Origin: Prodigiosinella aquatilis
GTDB lineage: Bacteria; Pseudomonadota; Gammaproteobacteria; Enterobacterales; Enterobacteriaceae
Assembly: GCA_030388725.1 (NCBI GenBank)
Contig: CP128857.1
Location: forward strand, 4,712,001 to 4,776,000
Reading direction: 5' to 3'
DNA: 64,000 bases
Shown: one piece after another, positions 27,301 through 35,737 of the stretch
Layout of the letters: each line of letters starts with the position of its first letter
How positions within the stretch are numbered: the first letter of the stretch is position 1
Position numbers and translations under genes: made by a program
The notes under the pieces: model-generated
What the model was told of the DNA's origin: nothing
The model's database searches: none
What the model saw: only the letters and a program-made list of their open reading frames with translations

Positions 27301-28257
27301 TCACATCCGAACCCCCATCAAGGTCAGAATCAGCGGCGTAGTAACCGCCGCCAGCGCGGTAGACATCAGCAGGCTGGCGGCGATAGGACCACCCAGCACA
27401 TTAAACTGACGTGACATCAGATAGATATTAACGCCTACCGCCATTGAGCCAAGTAGCACCACCACCCGGGTTTCCATCTCCGGCAGGCCAAGCGCCCGGG
27501 CCAACAGCCACACCACCAGCGGTTGTACCAACAATTTGATAATGCAAACAGCCATACTGATCTGCCAACCATCACGGACACGGTATTCCGCCAGTCCCAT
27601 TCCCAGCGCCACCAGCGACAGTGGTACCGCGATTTGCCCCAGCATGGCGATCGGCTTATCAATTGTGGATGGTAGCGACAACCCAGTGAGACTAAATAAC
27701 GTGCCAGAAAGAATGCCAACAATCAGTGGGTTTTTCAGTACGCCAAGCGTGGTTTTGGTGAATCCCTGCATGGACAGCGTACCGTTGCGCGCCCACTCTA
27801 CCGATATAGTGACCAACGTCCACAAAATCAGGCCATTAAACACCAGCACCAACGCTACTGACGGAATAGCTGCTGGCCCCAGCATCAGGGTAGCTATCGG
27901 CAAACCCAGCATCACGTTATTGGAAAAGATACCGCTTAGGGCAAATACAGAGCCGGATACACCATCCAGCCGGAATATCTTGTTGGCAATTAGCCGTCCC
28001 AGCACAAATACAATCATGCAACTGCCGAAAAAAGCGATCAGCAAACGAGCATCCACGGCCGGTCGTTTGGAGAAATCACACATCATGCGAAACAGCATGG
28101 CAGGCAGGGCAACGGAGAATACAAATTTGCTGAGAGCGTCCGTGACCGCAGTAGACCATCTTCCGCAACGGATCAGACCGTAACCCAGCATAATCAATAC
28201 AAACAGAGGTAATGACAGGAAAATCTGGTGCCAGAGAGAAATGATAAACGTGGGCAT
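27301..28257 (-). CDS. AEC (auxin efflux carrier) family transporter
   Basis: 318-residue inner membrane protein with about ten helices in two inverted halves, typical of the AEC/BART superfamily. Bacterial relatives include malonate and other carboxylate carriers. The GMGLAEYRV segment and the central PLIVGILSGTLFSLTG helix are family-like. The substrate cannot be assigned. It lies 65 bp after ugpQ in the same orientation and could be read through from that operon. Confidence 0.85.
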   Translation of the reverse strand: MPTFIISLWHQIFLSLPLFVLIMLGYGLIRCGRWSTAVTDALSKFVFSVALPAMLFRMMCDFSKRPAVDARLLIAFFGSCMIVFVLGRLIANKIFRLDGVSGSVFALSGIFSNNVMLGLPIATLMLGPAAIPSVALVLVFNGLILWTLVTISVEWARNGTLSMQGFTKTTLGVLKNPLIVGILSGTLFSLTGLSLPSTIDKPIAMLGQIAVPLSLVALGMGLAEYRVRDGWQISMAVCIIKLLVQPLVVWLLARALGLPEMETRVVVLLGSMAVGVNIYLMSRQFNVLGGPIAASLLMSTALAAVTTPLILTLMGVRM

Positions 28258-28322
28258 TGCCCCTTCCTTAACGCTTATTTTTAACCGGCACTCAGTGCGC
28301 TAATCGGCAAGACAAGCAGAAT

Positions 28323-29072
28323 TCAGCCGGCAGAAAAGTCTGCCCCAATCAAATCTATCCGGTCAGTACAGATACAGTCAACGCCCCATTGCAACAAGGT
28401 CCGTGCTCGCGCTGGCTGATTGACGGTATAAACCAGTATACGTAACCCGGCATCTTTCAGTAACGCCACTCGGGATTCATCCAGCAATTGATGATTCAGA
28501 TGAATGGAGACACAGCCCAGGCGTTGCGTCAGGACTTGCCAGTCGTCGTTCCATTCATCCAGCAACAGGCCGCGAGGCAATCCCGGTACCGCTTGCTGCG
28601 CCGCCGCCAACGCCTCCACCGCAAAAGACGAGAGCAACGGTGCCACCGGATGGTCCCGCCACAATTGCTGGGCTGCCAGCGCGACCACCCGCCCGGTTTC
28701 AGCTTCACAGCCAGTGGTGGGTTTGATTTCGATATTTGCCGCCATACCATATTTTGCACAACGCTGTGCCACCTCAGAAAGCAGCGGCAGCGGTTCGCCC
28801 TTGAAATCCTGACTGTACCAACCACCGGCATCCAGCGTAACCAGCTTATCCCACGGCAACAAACCCGCCATGCCCCAACCATTGCTGGTACGATCCAACG
28901 TGTCGTCATGTAGCAGGAAAACCTGCCCGTCCTGCGATAGCTTGGCGTCGAACTCAATCATCCGATGACCGTGCCGGGCACCGACATCAATCGCCGCCAG
29001 CGTGTTTTCAGGTGCCAACGAACCGCCGCCACGGTGGGCGACGATAGCCGGGTAAGGCCAGTTATTTATCAT
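28323..29072 (-). CDS. ugpQ: Glycerophosphodiester phosphodiesterase, cytoplasmic
   Basis: 249 residues. Hydrolyses glycerophosphodiesters imported by UgpBAEC to sn-glycerol 3-phosphate and an alcohol. GDPD signature at the N-terminus: AHRGGGSLAPENTLAA (catalytic His with metal-binding Glu), then MIEFDAKLSQDG and LLHDDTLDRT with the second His. No signal peptide, so it acts in the cytoplasm. Overlaps ugpC by 4 bp, last gene of ugpBAECQ. Confidence 0.96.
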   Translation of the reverse strand: MINNWPYPAIVAHRGGGSLAPENTLAAIDVGARHGHRMIEFDAKLSQDGQVFLLHDDTLDRTSNGWGMAGLLPWDKLVTLDAGGWYSQDFKGEPLPLLSEVAQRCAKYGMAANIEIKPTTGCEAETGRVVALAAQQLWRDHPVAPLLSSFAVEALAAAQQAVPGLPRGLLLDEWNDDWQVLTQRLGCVSIHLNHQLLDESRVALLKDAGLRILVYTVNQPARARTLLQWGVDCICTDRIDLIGADFSAG

Positions 29073-30145
29073 GCTTCTATCCGTAATCCGCTTTGTGAAT
29101 CAAATAAATGCCATGCTGTTTCCGGCAAATGCAGCCACAAGGTCGACCCCACGTCCGGGCAGTGTTCATGCGACAAACGCACAATAATATTTTGCCCCGC
29201 CCATTTACCGTGCGCCAGATTATCCGCGCCCAGCAACTCCAGTGTGTCGACGATCAGCGGAATGCCGCCCGCCGCTTGTGTAGAGAGCTGAATATGCTCC
29301 GGACGCACACCCAGCGTCAATGCACATCCCTGCCATTGTGGTTTCGGTATCGACAATGGAATGGCAAAATCGGGTGACAGGGCAAAGCGGCTACCATCAT
29401 CACTCATGTTTCCGGCCCATAGATTCATGGCCGGAGAACCGATAAAGCTGGCTACAAACAGGGACGCCGGGCGGCGGTAGATCTCCGCCGGTGCGCCAAT
29501 CTGCTCGGCGACGCCTTTATTCATCACAATCACCCGCTGGGCTAGCGTCATCGCTTCCACTTGATCGTGAGTGACATACAGGCTGGTGGTTTTCAGTCGC
29601 CGGTGCAGTTGTTGCAACTCAAGACGCATCTGCACACGCAGCTTAGCATCCAGATTCGATAACGGTTCATCAAACAGGAACACCGACGGTTCCCGCACAA
29701 TGGCACGTCCCATCGCCACACGTTGCCGTTGACCGCCAGACAGCTCACGCGGTTTACGTGTCAGCAAGGGCTGTAATTCCAGAATACGGGCCGCTTCTTC
29801 TACTCGCTGGCGAATATGCCCTTTACCAAACCCGCGAATTTTCAGCCCGTAAGCCATATTATCGTAAACGTTCATATGTGGATAAAGCGCGTAATTTTGG
29901 AAAACCATCGCAATACCGCGATCTTTCGGCTCCCGATCGGTCACCCGTTCGTCACCGATATAGATATCGCCACTGGTGGTCTGTTCCAGACCCGCCACCA
30001 TCCGCAGCAGCGTGGATTTCCCACAGCCAGATGGCCCGACCATCACCACAAATTCACCGTCTGCCACATCCAGATCAATGGGCTGAATTACCTGTGTTTT
30101 ACCGTCGTAGGATTTGGTAACAGCCTGAAGTTTTAAACATGCCAT
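29069..30145 (-). CDS. ugpC: sn-Glycerol-3-phosphate ABC importer, ATPase
   Basis: 358 residues, MalK-like. Walker A GPSGCGKST (about 37-45), signature LSGGQRQRVAMGRA, Walker B VFLFDEPLSNLDAK and a C-terminal TOBE/OB domain (LGVRPEHI) that in the family binds regulators and couples to phosphate status. Energises UgpA/UgpE. Coupled by ATGA overlap to ugpQ. Confidence 0.97.
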   Translation of the reverse strand: MACLKLQAVTKSYDGKTQVIQPIDLDVADGEFVVMVGPSGCGKSTLLRMVAGLEQTTSGDIYIGDERVTDREPKDRGIAMVFQNYALYPHMNVYDNMAYGLKIRGFGKGHIRQRVEEAARILELQPLLTRKPRELSGGQRQRVAMGRAIVREPSVFLFDEPLSNLDAKLRVQMRLELQQLHRRLKTTSLYVTHDQVEAMTLAQRVIVMNKGVAEQIGAPAEIYRRPASLFVASFIGSPAMNLWAGNMSDDGSRFALSPDFAIPLSIPKPQWQGCALTLGVRPEHIQLSTQAAGGIPLIVDTLELLGADNLAHGKWAGQNIIVRLSHEHCPDVGSTLWLHLPETAWHLFDSQSGLRIEA

Positions 30146-30226
30146 AAAAAATATCCGGGGGAAAATACGTAACGCCGCGCAACAGCGGTCCTCTGATTAA
30201 CGGGCAAGATAACCCGCCATAACGTT

Positions 30227-31075
30227 TTATTTCTCACTATCAACCAGGCCGCGCACGAACCAGCGTTGCATCAACATCACAACCAACAACGGCGGCAACA
30301 TGGTCAGCAACATTGCCGACATCACCTGATTCCACTCGGTTGGGCTATCACCGATGGCAATCATGCTCTGAATACCGGCCACCGCCGTACCCAGACGAGC
30401 ATCGCTTATAATCAGCAATGGCCATAGATACTGATTCCAGCCATAAATGAACGTGATGACAAACAGTGCCGCCAGATTGGTTTTGGATAATGGCAGCACC
30501 ATGTCGAAGAAAAAGCGCATCGGGCCAGCACCATCAATGCGCGCCGCTTCCAATAGTTCATTCGGTAAGGTCATGAAGAATTGCCGAAACAGAAATGTGG
30601 CAGTGGCAGACGCCATCAGCGGCAATGTCAATCCGGTGTAACTGTTCATGATATGGAGCTGGGACATCACCTCAATCGTCGGGAAAATACGTACTTCTAC
30701 CGGTAGCATCAAGGTGATAAAAATAAGCCAAAAGAATAGATTACGGAACGGAAAGCGGAAATAAACGATGGCAAAGGCGGAAAGCATAGACACGCTGATT
30801 TTCCCCAGCGTAATGGTCAGCGCCATGATAAAACTGTTAATCAGCATCCGCCCGAAAGGAGTGCTGTTATTGTCGCCGACACCATGTTGCCAGATGTAGC
30901 TCAGGTTTTCCCACAGATGGCCGCCGGGAATCAGCGTCATCGGCACTTGAAATACCTGATCATGATCCAGCGTCGCGGCGACAAACGCCACATACAGCGG
31001 AAACAACACCACCAGAATGGCAATAACCAGCATGATATGGCTGAAAATATCCAACCCGCGACGTTTTTCAATCAT
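30227..31075 (-). CDS. ugpE: sn-Glycerol-3-phosphate ABC importer, permease
   Basis: 282 residues from ATG 31075, close to the 281 of E. coli UgpE, with AGGA five bases upstream. An ATG at 31090 overlapping the ugpA stop (ATGA) is possible and would add five residues. MalG-type permease with six helices; the EAA loop reads ELLEAARIDGAGPMRFFFDMVLPLS. C-terminus RGLVDSEK is as in E. coli. Confidence 0.96.
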   Translation of the reverse strand: MIEKRRGLDIFSHIMLVIAILVVLFPLYVAFVAATLDHDQVFQVPMTLIPGGHLWENLSYIWQHGVGDNNSTPFGRMLINSFIMALTITLGKISVSMLSAFAIVYFRFPFRNLFFWLIFITLMLPVEVRIFPTIEVMSQLHIMNSYTGLTLPLMASATATFLFRQFFMTLPNELLEAARIDGAGPMRFFFDMVLPLSKTNLAALFVITFIYGWNQYLWPLLIISDARLGTAVAGIQSMIAIGDSPTEWNQVMSAMLLTMLPPLLVVMLMQRWFVRGLVDSEK

Positions 31076-31086
31076 TGCGTTCCTGA

Positions 31087-31974
31087 TCATTGATAATTCA
31101 CCCTTCGTTCGACAAAGCGGAACTGAATCACGGTCAGAACAATAACCACAAACATCAGTACCACCGACTGCGCCGCCGAGCTGGAGAGATCGAGTCCGGC
31201 AAACCCTTCGCGGTAGATCTTGTAAATCAGCGTGGTGGTGGCCTGCACCGGCCCCCCTTCCGTGGCAGCATCAATCACCGGGAAAGTATCAAAGAAGGCG
31301 TACACCAGGTTGACCACCAGCAGAAAGAAACTCACCGGCGAAATCAGCGGTAGTACCAGATTGAAAAAACGCCGGACTGGACCGGCACCGTCAATCGCCG
31401 CCGCTTCAATCAGGGATCGGGGTATCGATTGCAAGGCAGCCAGAAAAAACAGGAAGTTATAGCTGATTTGTTTCCATACCGACGCCAGCACCACCAGAAA
31501 CATCGCCTGACCACTATTCTGTGCGTGATTCCAGTTATACCCAACCTGTTCCAGTGCATAAGTAATCAACCCCATTCCGGGATTGAACAAAAACATCCAC
31601 AATACCGCTGCGACAGCCGGTGCCACAGCGTAGGGCAGCATCAGCAACGTCTGGTAAAAACGGCTGAAACGGATGACATAGTCCACCAATGCCGCCAGAA
31701 ACAACGAAATAATCAACCCGGAACCCGCCACCAGAGAACTGAATACCAGCGTGGTGTAAAACGCTCCCAGGTAATAGGTGTCGTGGAGCAGGTTGACAAA
31801 GTTAGCCAGCCCGACAAATTGGCTGGATAACCCGAACGGATCCACATTTTGTACCGAATACCACAGCGCTTGCCCGGCAGGCCAGAGGAAAAAAACCACA
31901 GTGATCGCCATCTGCGGTAAGACCAGTGCATAGGGTAGCCAGCTGCGACCAAAAACAGGACGGGAAGAGGTCAT
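31087..31974 (-). CDS. ugpA: sn-Glycerol-3-phosphate ABC importer, permease
   Basis: 295 residues, the length of E. coli UgpA. MalF-type permease with about six helices and the EAA loop SLIEAAAIDGAGPVRRFFNLVLPLI. Forms the membrane channel with UgpE. Follows ugpB after 53 bp. Confidence 0.97.
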   Translation of the reverse strand: MTSSRPVFGRSWLPYALVLPQMAITVVFFLWPAGQALWYSVQNVDPFGLSSQFVGLANFVNLLHDTYYLGAFYTTLVFSSLVAGSGLIISLFLAALVDYVIRFSRFYQTLLMLPYAVAPAVAAVLWMFLFNPGMGLITYALEQVGYNWNHAQNSGQAMFLVVLASVWKQISYNFLFFLAALQSIPRSLIEAAAIDGAGPVRRFFNLVLPLISPVSFFLLVVNLVYAFFDTFPVIDAATEGGPVQATTTLIYKIYREGFAGLDLSSSAAQSVVLMFVVIVLTVIQFRFVERRVNYQ

Positions 31975-32027
31975 CTACATCGTTCTCAGAAAGGGATGGC
32001 CGATTCCTTTCGGCCCGGAATACAATT

Positions 32028-33347
32028 TTACTTATTGGCTTGTTCAAAACGACGCAACAGCACATTGCCACGCGCTACGGCGGAATCCAGCGCTTGTTGC
32101 GGGGTTTTCTTGCCAGTCCAGACGCTTTCCAGCTCTTCATCCATAACAGCACGAATCTGCGGCATGTTGCCCAGACGTATACCCTTGGTGAACGGCAACG
32201 GCGGCTTGTTCAGCATCTGACGAGTTGCAATATCCGCACCGGGGTTCTTAGCATAAAAACCCTGCTGTTTGGTCAACTCATAAGCAGCAGTCGTAATCGG
32301 CAGATAACCGGTTTTCTGATGCCATTCGGCAGCAATTTTCGGCGATGTCAGGAACTGCAAGAACTCAGCGACACCTTTATAAGTTGCGGCATCTTTACCT
32401 TTCATCACCCACAGGCTGGCCCCACCGATGATGGCGTTTTGCGGTGCGCCTTTTACGTCCGCGTCATAAGGCATCATTGCTACGCCGAAGTTGAATTTGG
32501 CGTATTGGCGGATGTTGGCCAGTGAGCCGGAAGAGGTGGTAAGCATGGCGCAATCACCGTTATAAAACTTCGGGGTCGCTTCATCTTTACGGCCGTAGTA
32601 GCTGAAATCACCTTTCTTAAGCATATTTTCCAACATCTGGATATGCCTGACCTGCACCGGCTTGTTGAATTCCAACACAGCATCCAAACCATCAAAACCG
32701 TTGTTTTTAGTGGCGAAGGGCAAACCATTCCAGGCGCTGAAGTTTTCAAGCTGAACCCAGCCCTGCCAGCCGCTGGTATAACCGCACTTCATACCGGCAG
32801 CACGCAATTTGGCGGCGTCTGTGGCCAATTGCTGCCAGGTTTTAGGTGGCTGTTCTGGATTAAGACCGGCTTTTTTGAAGGCATCTTTGTTGTAATACAG
32901 TACCGGTGTTGAGCTGTTAAATGGCTGCGACAGCAGGTGCCCGGTTTTGGAATCGGAGTAATAGCCGGATATCGAGGGAACAAACGCTTTCTCATCGGAT
33001 GGGATGCCGGCCTGCTGGAACACCTGGTAGACAGGCATGATCGCCTTGCTGGCCATCATGGTAGCCGTGCCCACTTCATAAACCTGTAAGATGGCAGGTG
33101 GATTACCACTGCGGAATGCGGCAATACCCGCCGCCAGATTTTGGTCGTAGTTACCTTTGTAGACGGGTACGATTTTGACATCGCTATGGCTCTGGTTAAA
33201 GCGGTCCACCAGCGAGTTCACGGTCTTGCCCAATTCACCGTCCATTGAGTGCCAGAAAGGGATTTCGGTTACCGCCAGTGCCTGAGTGCTAAGTGCCATT
33301 GTAATGGCTACACCGGCTACGGCTTTACGAATAGCGTGGTTAAACAT
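32028..33347 (-). CDS. ugpB: sn-Glycerol-3-phosphate periplasmic binding protein
   Basis: 439 residues, solute-binding family 1. Signal peptide with cleavage after ALA near residue 25 (AGVAITMALSTQALA). Captures glycerol 3-phosphate and glycerophosphodiesters. The mature start VTEIPFWHSMDGELGK and the TSSGSLANIRQYAKF segment match UgpB. First gene of the operon; tandem Pho boxes lie 75-120 bp upstream. Confidence 0.97.
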   Translation of the reverse strand: MFNHAIRKAVAGVAITMALSTQALAVTEIPFWHSMDGELGKTVNSLVDRFNQSHSDVKIVPVYKGNYDQNLAAGIAAFRSGNPPAILQVYEVGTATMMASKAIMPVYQVFQQAGIPSDEKAFVPSISGYYSDSKTGHLLSQPFNSSTPVLYYNKDAFKKAGLNPEQPPKTWQQLATDAAKLRAAGMKCGYTSGWQGWVQLENFSAWNGLPFATKNNGFDGLDAVLEFNKPVQVRHIQMLENMLKKGDFSYYGRKDEATPKFYNGDCAMLTTSSGSLANIRQYAKFNFGVAMMPYDADVKGAPQNAIIGGASLWVMKGKDAATYKGVAEFLQFLTSPKIAAEWHQKTGYLPITTAAYELTKQQGFYAKNPGADIATRQMLNKPPLPFTKGIRLGNMPQIRAVMDEELESVWTGKKTPQQALDSAVARGNVLLRRFEQANK

Positions 33348-33760
33348 GCCTGTCTCCTGGAATCATTGATTACGCCTGAGTAAAACGGCGTGTTTTATAT
33401 TCGGGAGCTAACATGGCATGCCCAGATGACAGAAAAATAACCACTAAATTACAGGCAAATGACAACTGCATACGATTGCATTCCGCCATCGTGCGTTTGG
33501 CCTGTCAATCTGATTATCATGTCGCTATTGTTCGCAAAATACGCATTCCCATTTTATGTCGCGCACTGTTTCAACCACCAATAACACGCCATTTTTTATT
33601 ATGTGAGAAAGTGATCTTTTGATTATCAGAATATTGCTTCACCACCAGAAGCGCTGGATGGCACCGAGATACACGGGGCGACCGCAGGGGTAAGACATCC
33701 CTCCGGGAGCTTCCCCCCGCGTTTTCCCTAAAATCTGTCTATCGGCATAACAATGCCACA
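33348..33760. other. Intergenic region deoR-type regulator to ugpB
   Basis: 413 bp. The half nearest ugpB holds its PhoB-controlled promoter. The half nearest the regulator holds a GC-rich block (about 33673-33724) with several interleaved runs of C and G that can fold, perhaps the end of the regulator transcript. No coding frame is credible. Confidence 0.5.
33422..33465 (-). promoter_or_regulatory. Tandem Pho boxes of ugpB
   Basis: On the minus strand four consecutive 11-nt units are seen: TTGTCATTTGC, CTGTAATTTAG, TGGTTATTTTT and CTGTCATCTGG. PhoB binds pairs of such units (consensus CTGTCAT plus four A/T-rich bases), so this is two Pho boxes end to end. The outer units are the strongest matches and the third is weak. 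ugpB is a classic Pho regulon gene. Confidence 0.85.
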
Positions 33761-34525
33761 TCACCGCGCCACCAGTACCTCAACGTCTATTTTCCTCAAC
33801 GCTTCCTGTGCGGCAATGGGTAAACCATCGTCGGTAATAATGCTGTCAAATACCGTTAGTGGTGTTGCCAGATAGGTAGCGATACGACCGTATTTTGAGG
33901 TGTCGCTCAGTAAAATGCGCTTGCTGCTGGCTGCCACTATTGCCCGTTTGACGGCGACTTTGTCTTCATTAGGCGTGGACAAGCCGCGCAGGCTCCAGGA
34001 AGAAGCCGAAACAAACGCGATATCAATAAACAGATTACGCAGTGCCTGCGCTGCCGCTTCTCCCACGCAGGAGCAGTTTTCCCGGCACAAGGTGCCGCCG
34101 GTGTGGATCATACGACACTGGCTGGATTCAATTAAAAATCCGGCAATGACAAAATCGTTGGTGACAATCAGCAAGTCGTCCCGTGCCGCCAGTTGCCGCG
34201 CCAGCGATAGCGTAGTGGTGCCAGCATCCAGATAAATACAGCTGTTGTACGGGATCTGCTGCGCCGCCAGCCGACCAATCGCGTCTTTCTGCTGGCTGAA
34301 CATGACGGACTTATCCTGATGGGACGGTTCTGCCGCCAGCCGTTCCGGCGAGCGCACACCACCGGACACACTGAGTAGTAGCCCATCCTGTTCCAGTTTT
34401 TGCACGTCTCGTCGTACCGTCATGTGCGATACGCCCAGCGTTTCCATCAGTTCGCTGATGCTGACCACGCCACGTTCCGTAATCAGTGACAAAATCTTTT
34501 GATGACGCTCTACCGGTATCACCAC
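33761..34525 (-). CDS. DeoR family transcriptional regulator (YgbI-like)
   Basis: 254 residues. The N-terminal winged helix at about residues 6-60 (ERHQKILSLITERGVVSISELM, split at the turn) is followed by the DeoR sensor domain with the IYLDAGTTT phosphosugar-binding loop and the later FVSASSWSLRGLSTPNEDK segment. Divergent from ltnD and most likely the repressor of the ltnD-otnKCI-permease operon, as ygbI is beside ygbJKLMN in E. coli. The effector is presumably a phosphorylated four-carbon sugar acid (inference). Confidence 0.92.
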   Translation of the reverse strand: MVIPVERHQKILSLITERGVVSISELMETLGVSHMTVRRDVQKLEQDGLLLSVSGGVRSPERLAAEPSHQDKSVMFSQQKDAIGRLAAQQIPYNSCIYLDAGTTTLSLARQLAARDDLLIVTNDFVIAGFLIESSQCRMIHTGGTLCRENCSCVGEAAAQALRNLFIDIAFVSASSWSLRGLSTPNEDKVAVKRAIVAASSKRILLSDTSKYGRIATYLATPLTVFDSIITDDGLPIAAQEALRKIDVEVLVAR

Positions 34526-34554
34526 GCACTCCTGTTGGTTTCCGTGATAAATAT

Positions 34555-34568
34555 TGTGATATCACTCA
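34555..34568. promoter_or_regulatory. Candidate operator, repeat copy 1
   Basis: TGTGATATCACTCA contains the perfect palindrome GTGATATCAC. It differs in one base from copy 2, 180 bp away on the other side of the divergent promoter region. It is close to the regulator start (34525). Confidence 0.5.
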
Positions 34569-34734
34569 TTATTCAGGGTGATAATTACCATAAATTCACG
34601 TCATAAGCCATGCAGTGATTAACATATTCAGCATGGCTTTAAATATAACCTGTTGATATAAAAAACTTACTAACATTTATCGCAAACATTGTTCTTACTG
34701 GACCGTTTGATAATACAATTTTAATGTTAATTTA

Positions 34735-34750
34735 TGTGATATCAGTCACC
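34735..34750. promoter_or_regulatory. Candidate operator, repeat copy 2, also a CRP-like site
   Basis: TGTGATATCAGTCACC repeats copy 1 and at the same time fits the CRP consensus TGTGA-N6-TCACA in nine of ten positions. It lies 73 bp upstream of the ltnD start, a usual place for activation. DeoR repression and CRP activation cannot be told apart by sequence alone. Confidence 0.55.
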
Positions 34751-34822
34751 ATAATAACAGACAACTGCGCTTACATTTAACACAACAGAACAAATAATCA
34801 CTAAACTTAACAGGCGACAGTC

Positions 34823-35737
34823 ATGAATGAAACCTCAACGTATTCGGTAGCGGTTATCGGTCTGGGATCGATGGGATTTGGTGCCGCCACGTCCTGCATC
34901 AACGCCGGGCTCACTACTTATGGCATCGATATTAATCCACAGACACTGGAGCGATTGCGTCAGGAAGGTGCAACACAAACCGCCACCCGTATCGACGACT
35001 TTGCCGACCAGTTGGACGCTGTAGTTCTGCTGGTTGTGAACGCCGCGCAGGTGAAAAGCATTCTGTTCGGTGAGGCGAGTGTCGCCGCCAAACTCAAGGC
35101 CGGTACAGCGGTCATGGTGTCATCCACCATTTCAGCGCAAGATGCCAAAGACATTGCCGCACAATTGGCAGAGCATCAGTTGTTGATGCTCGACGCCCCG
35201 GTATCTGGCGGCGCGGTCAAGGCCGCTGCCGGTGATATGACCGTCATGGCCTCCGGCAGCGACGATGCATTCAACAAACTGGAGCCGGTATTGAACGCGG
35301 TGGCTGGCAAGGTGTATCGCATCGGTAGCGAAATTGGCCTCGGTGCCACGGTAAAAATCATTCACCAGTTACTGGCGGGTGTGCATATCGCCGCCGGAGC
35401 AGAAGCGATGGCGCTGGCAGCCCGGGCCGGTATCCCGCTGGACGTGATGTACGATGTGGTGACCCACGCCGCTGGCAACTCGTGGATGTTTGAAAACCGG
35501 ATGCGCCACGTAGTGGACGGCGACTATACGCCAAAATCTGCCGTCGATATCTTCGTCAAAGATCTGGGATTGGTGACCGACACCGCCAAAGCACTGCATT
35601 TCCCGCTGCCGCTGGCTTCCACCGCTTTCAATATGTTTACTGCCGCCAGCAACGCCGGATTTGGTAAGCAGGATGACAGTGCGGTGATCAAAGTCTTCAG
35701 CGGTATTACGCTGCCGGAAAAACGGGAGGACGCATGA
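34823..35737 (+). CDS. ltnD: L-threonate dehydrogenase
   Basis: 304-residue beta-hydroxyacid dehydrogenase that oxidises L-threonate to 2-oxo-tetronate with NAD+. Motifs: GLGSMGFGAA (NAD site, about residues 12-21), LDAPVSGG substrate loop, and the catalytic Lys in GATVKIIHQLL. Followed by otnK with a 4-bp overlap. Operon order ltnD-otnK-otnC-otnI-permease matches E. coli ygbJKLMN, whose pathway was assigned for four-carbon sugar acids. Confidence 0.93.
   Translation: MNETSTYSVAVIGLGSMGFGAATSCINAGLTTYGIDINPQTLERLRQEGATQTATRIDDFADQLDAVVLLVVNAAQVKSILFGEASVAAKLKAGTAVMVSSTISAQDAKDIAAQLAEHQLLMLDAPVSGGAVKAAAGDMTVMASGSDDAFNKLEPVLNAVAGKVYRIGSEIGLGATVKIIHQLLAGVHIAAGAEAMALAARAGIPLDVMYDVVTHAAGNSWMFENRMRHVVDGDYTPKSAVDIFVKDLGLVTDTAKALHFPLPLASTAFNMFTAASNAGFGKQDDSAVIKVFSGITLPEKREDA

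Noticed and set aside
31926..32525. 199-codon plus-strand frame
   Set aside because: Antisense shadow of ugpA and ugpB, no ribosome site or family similarity.
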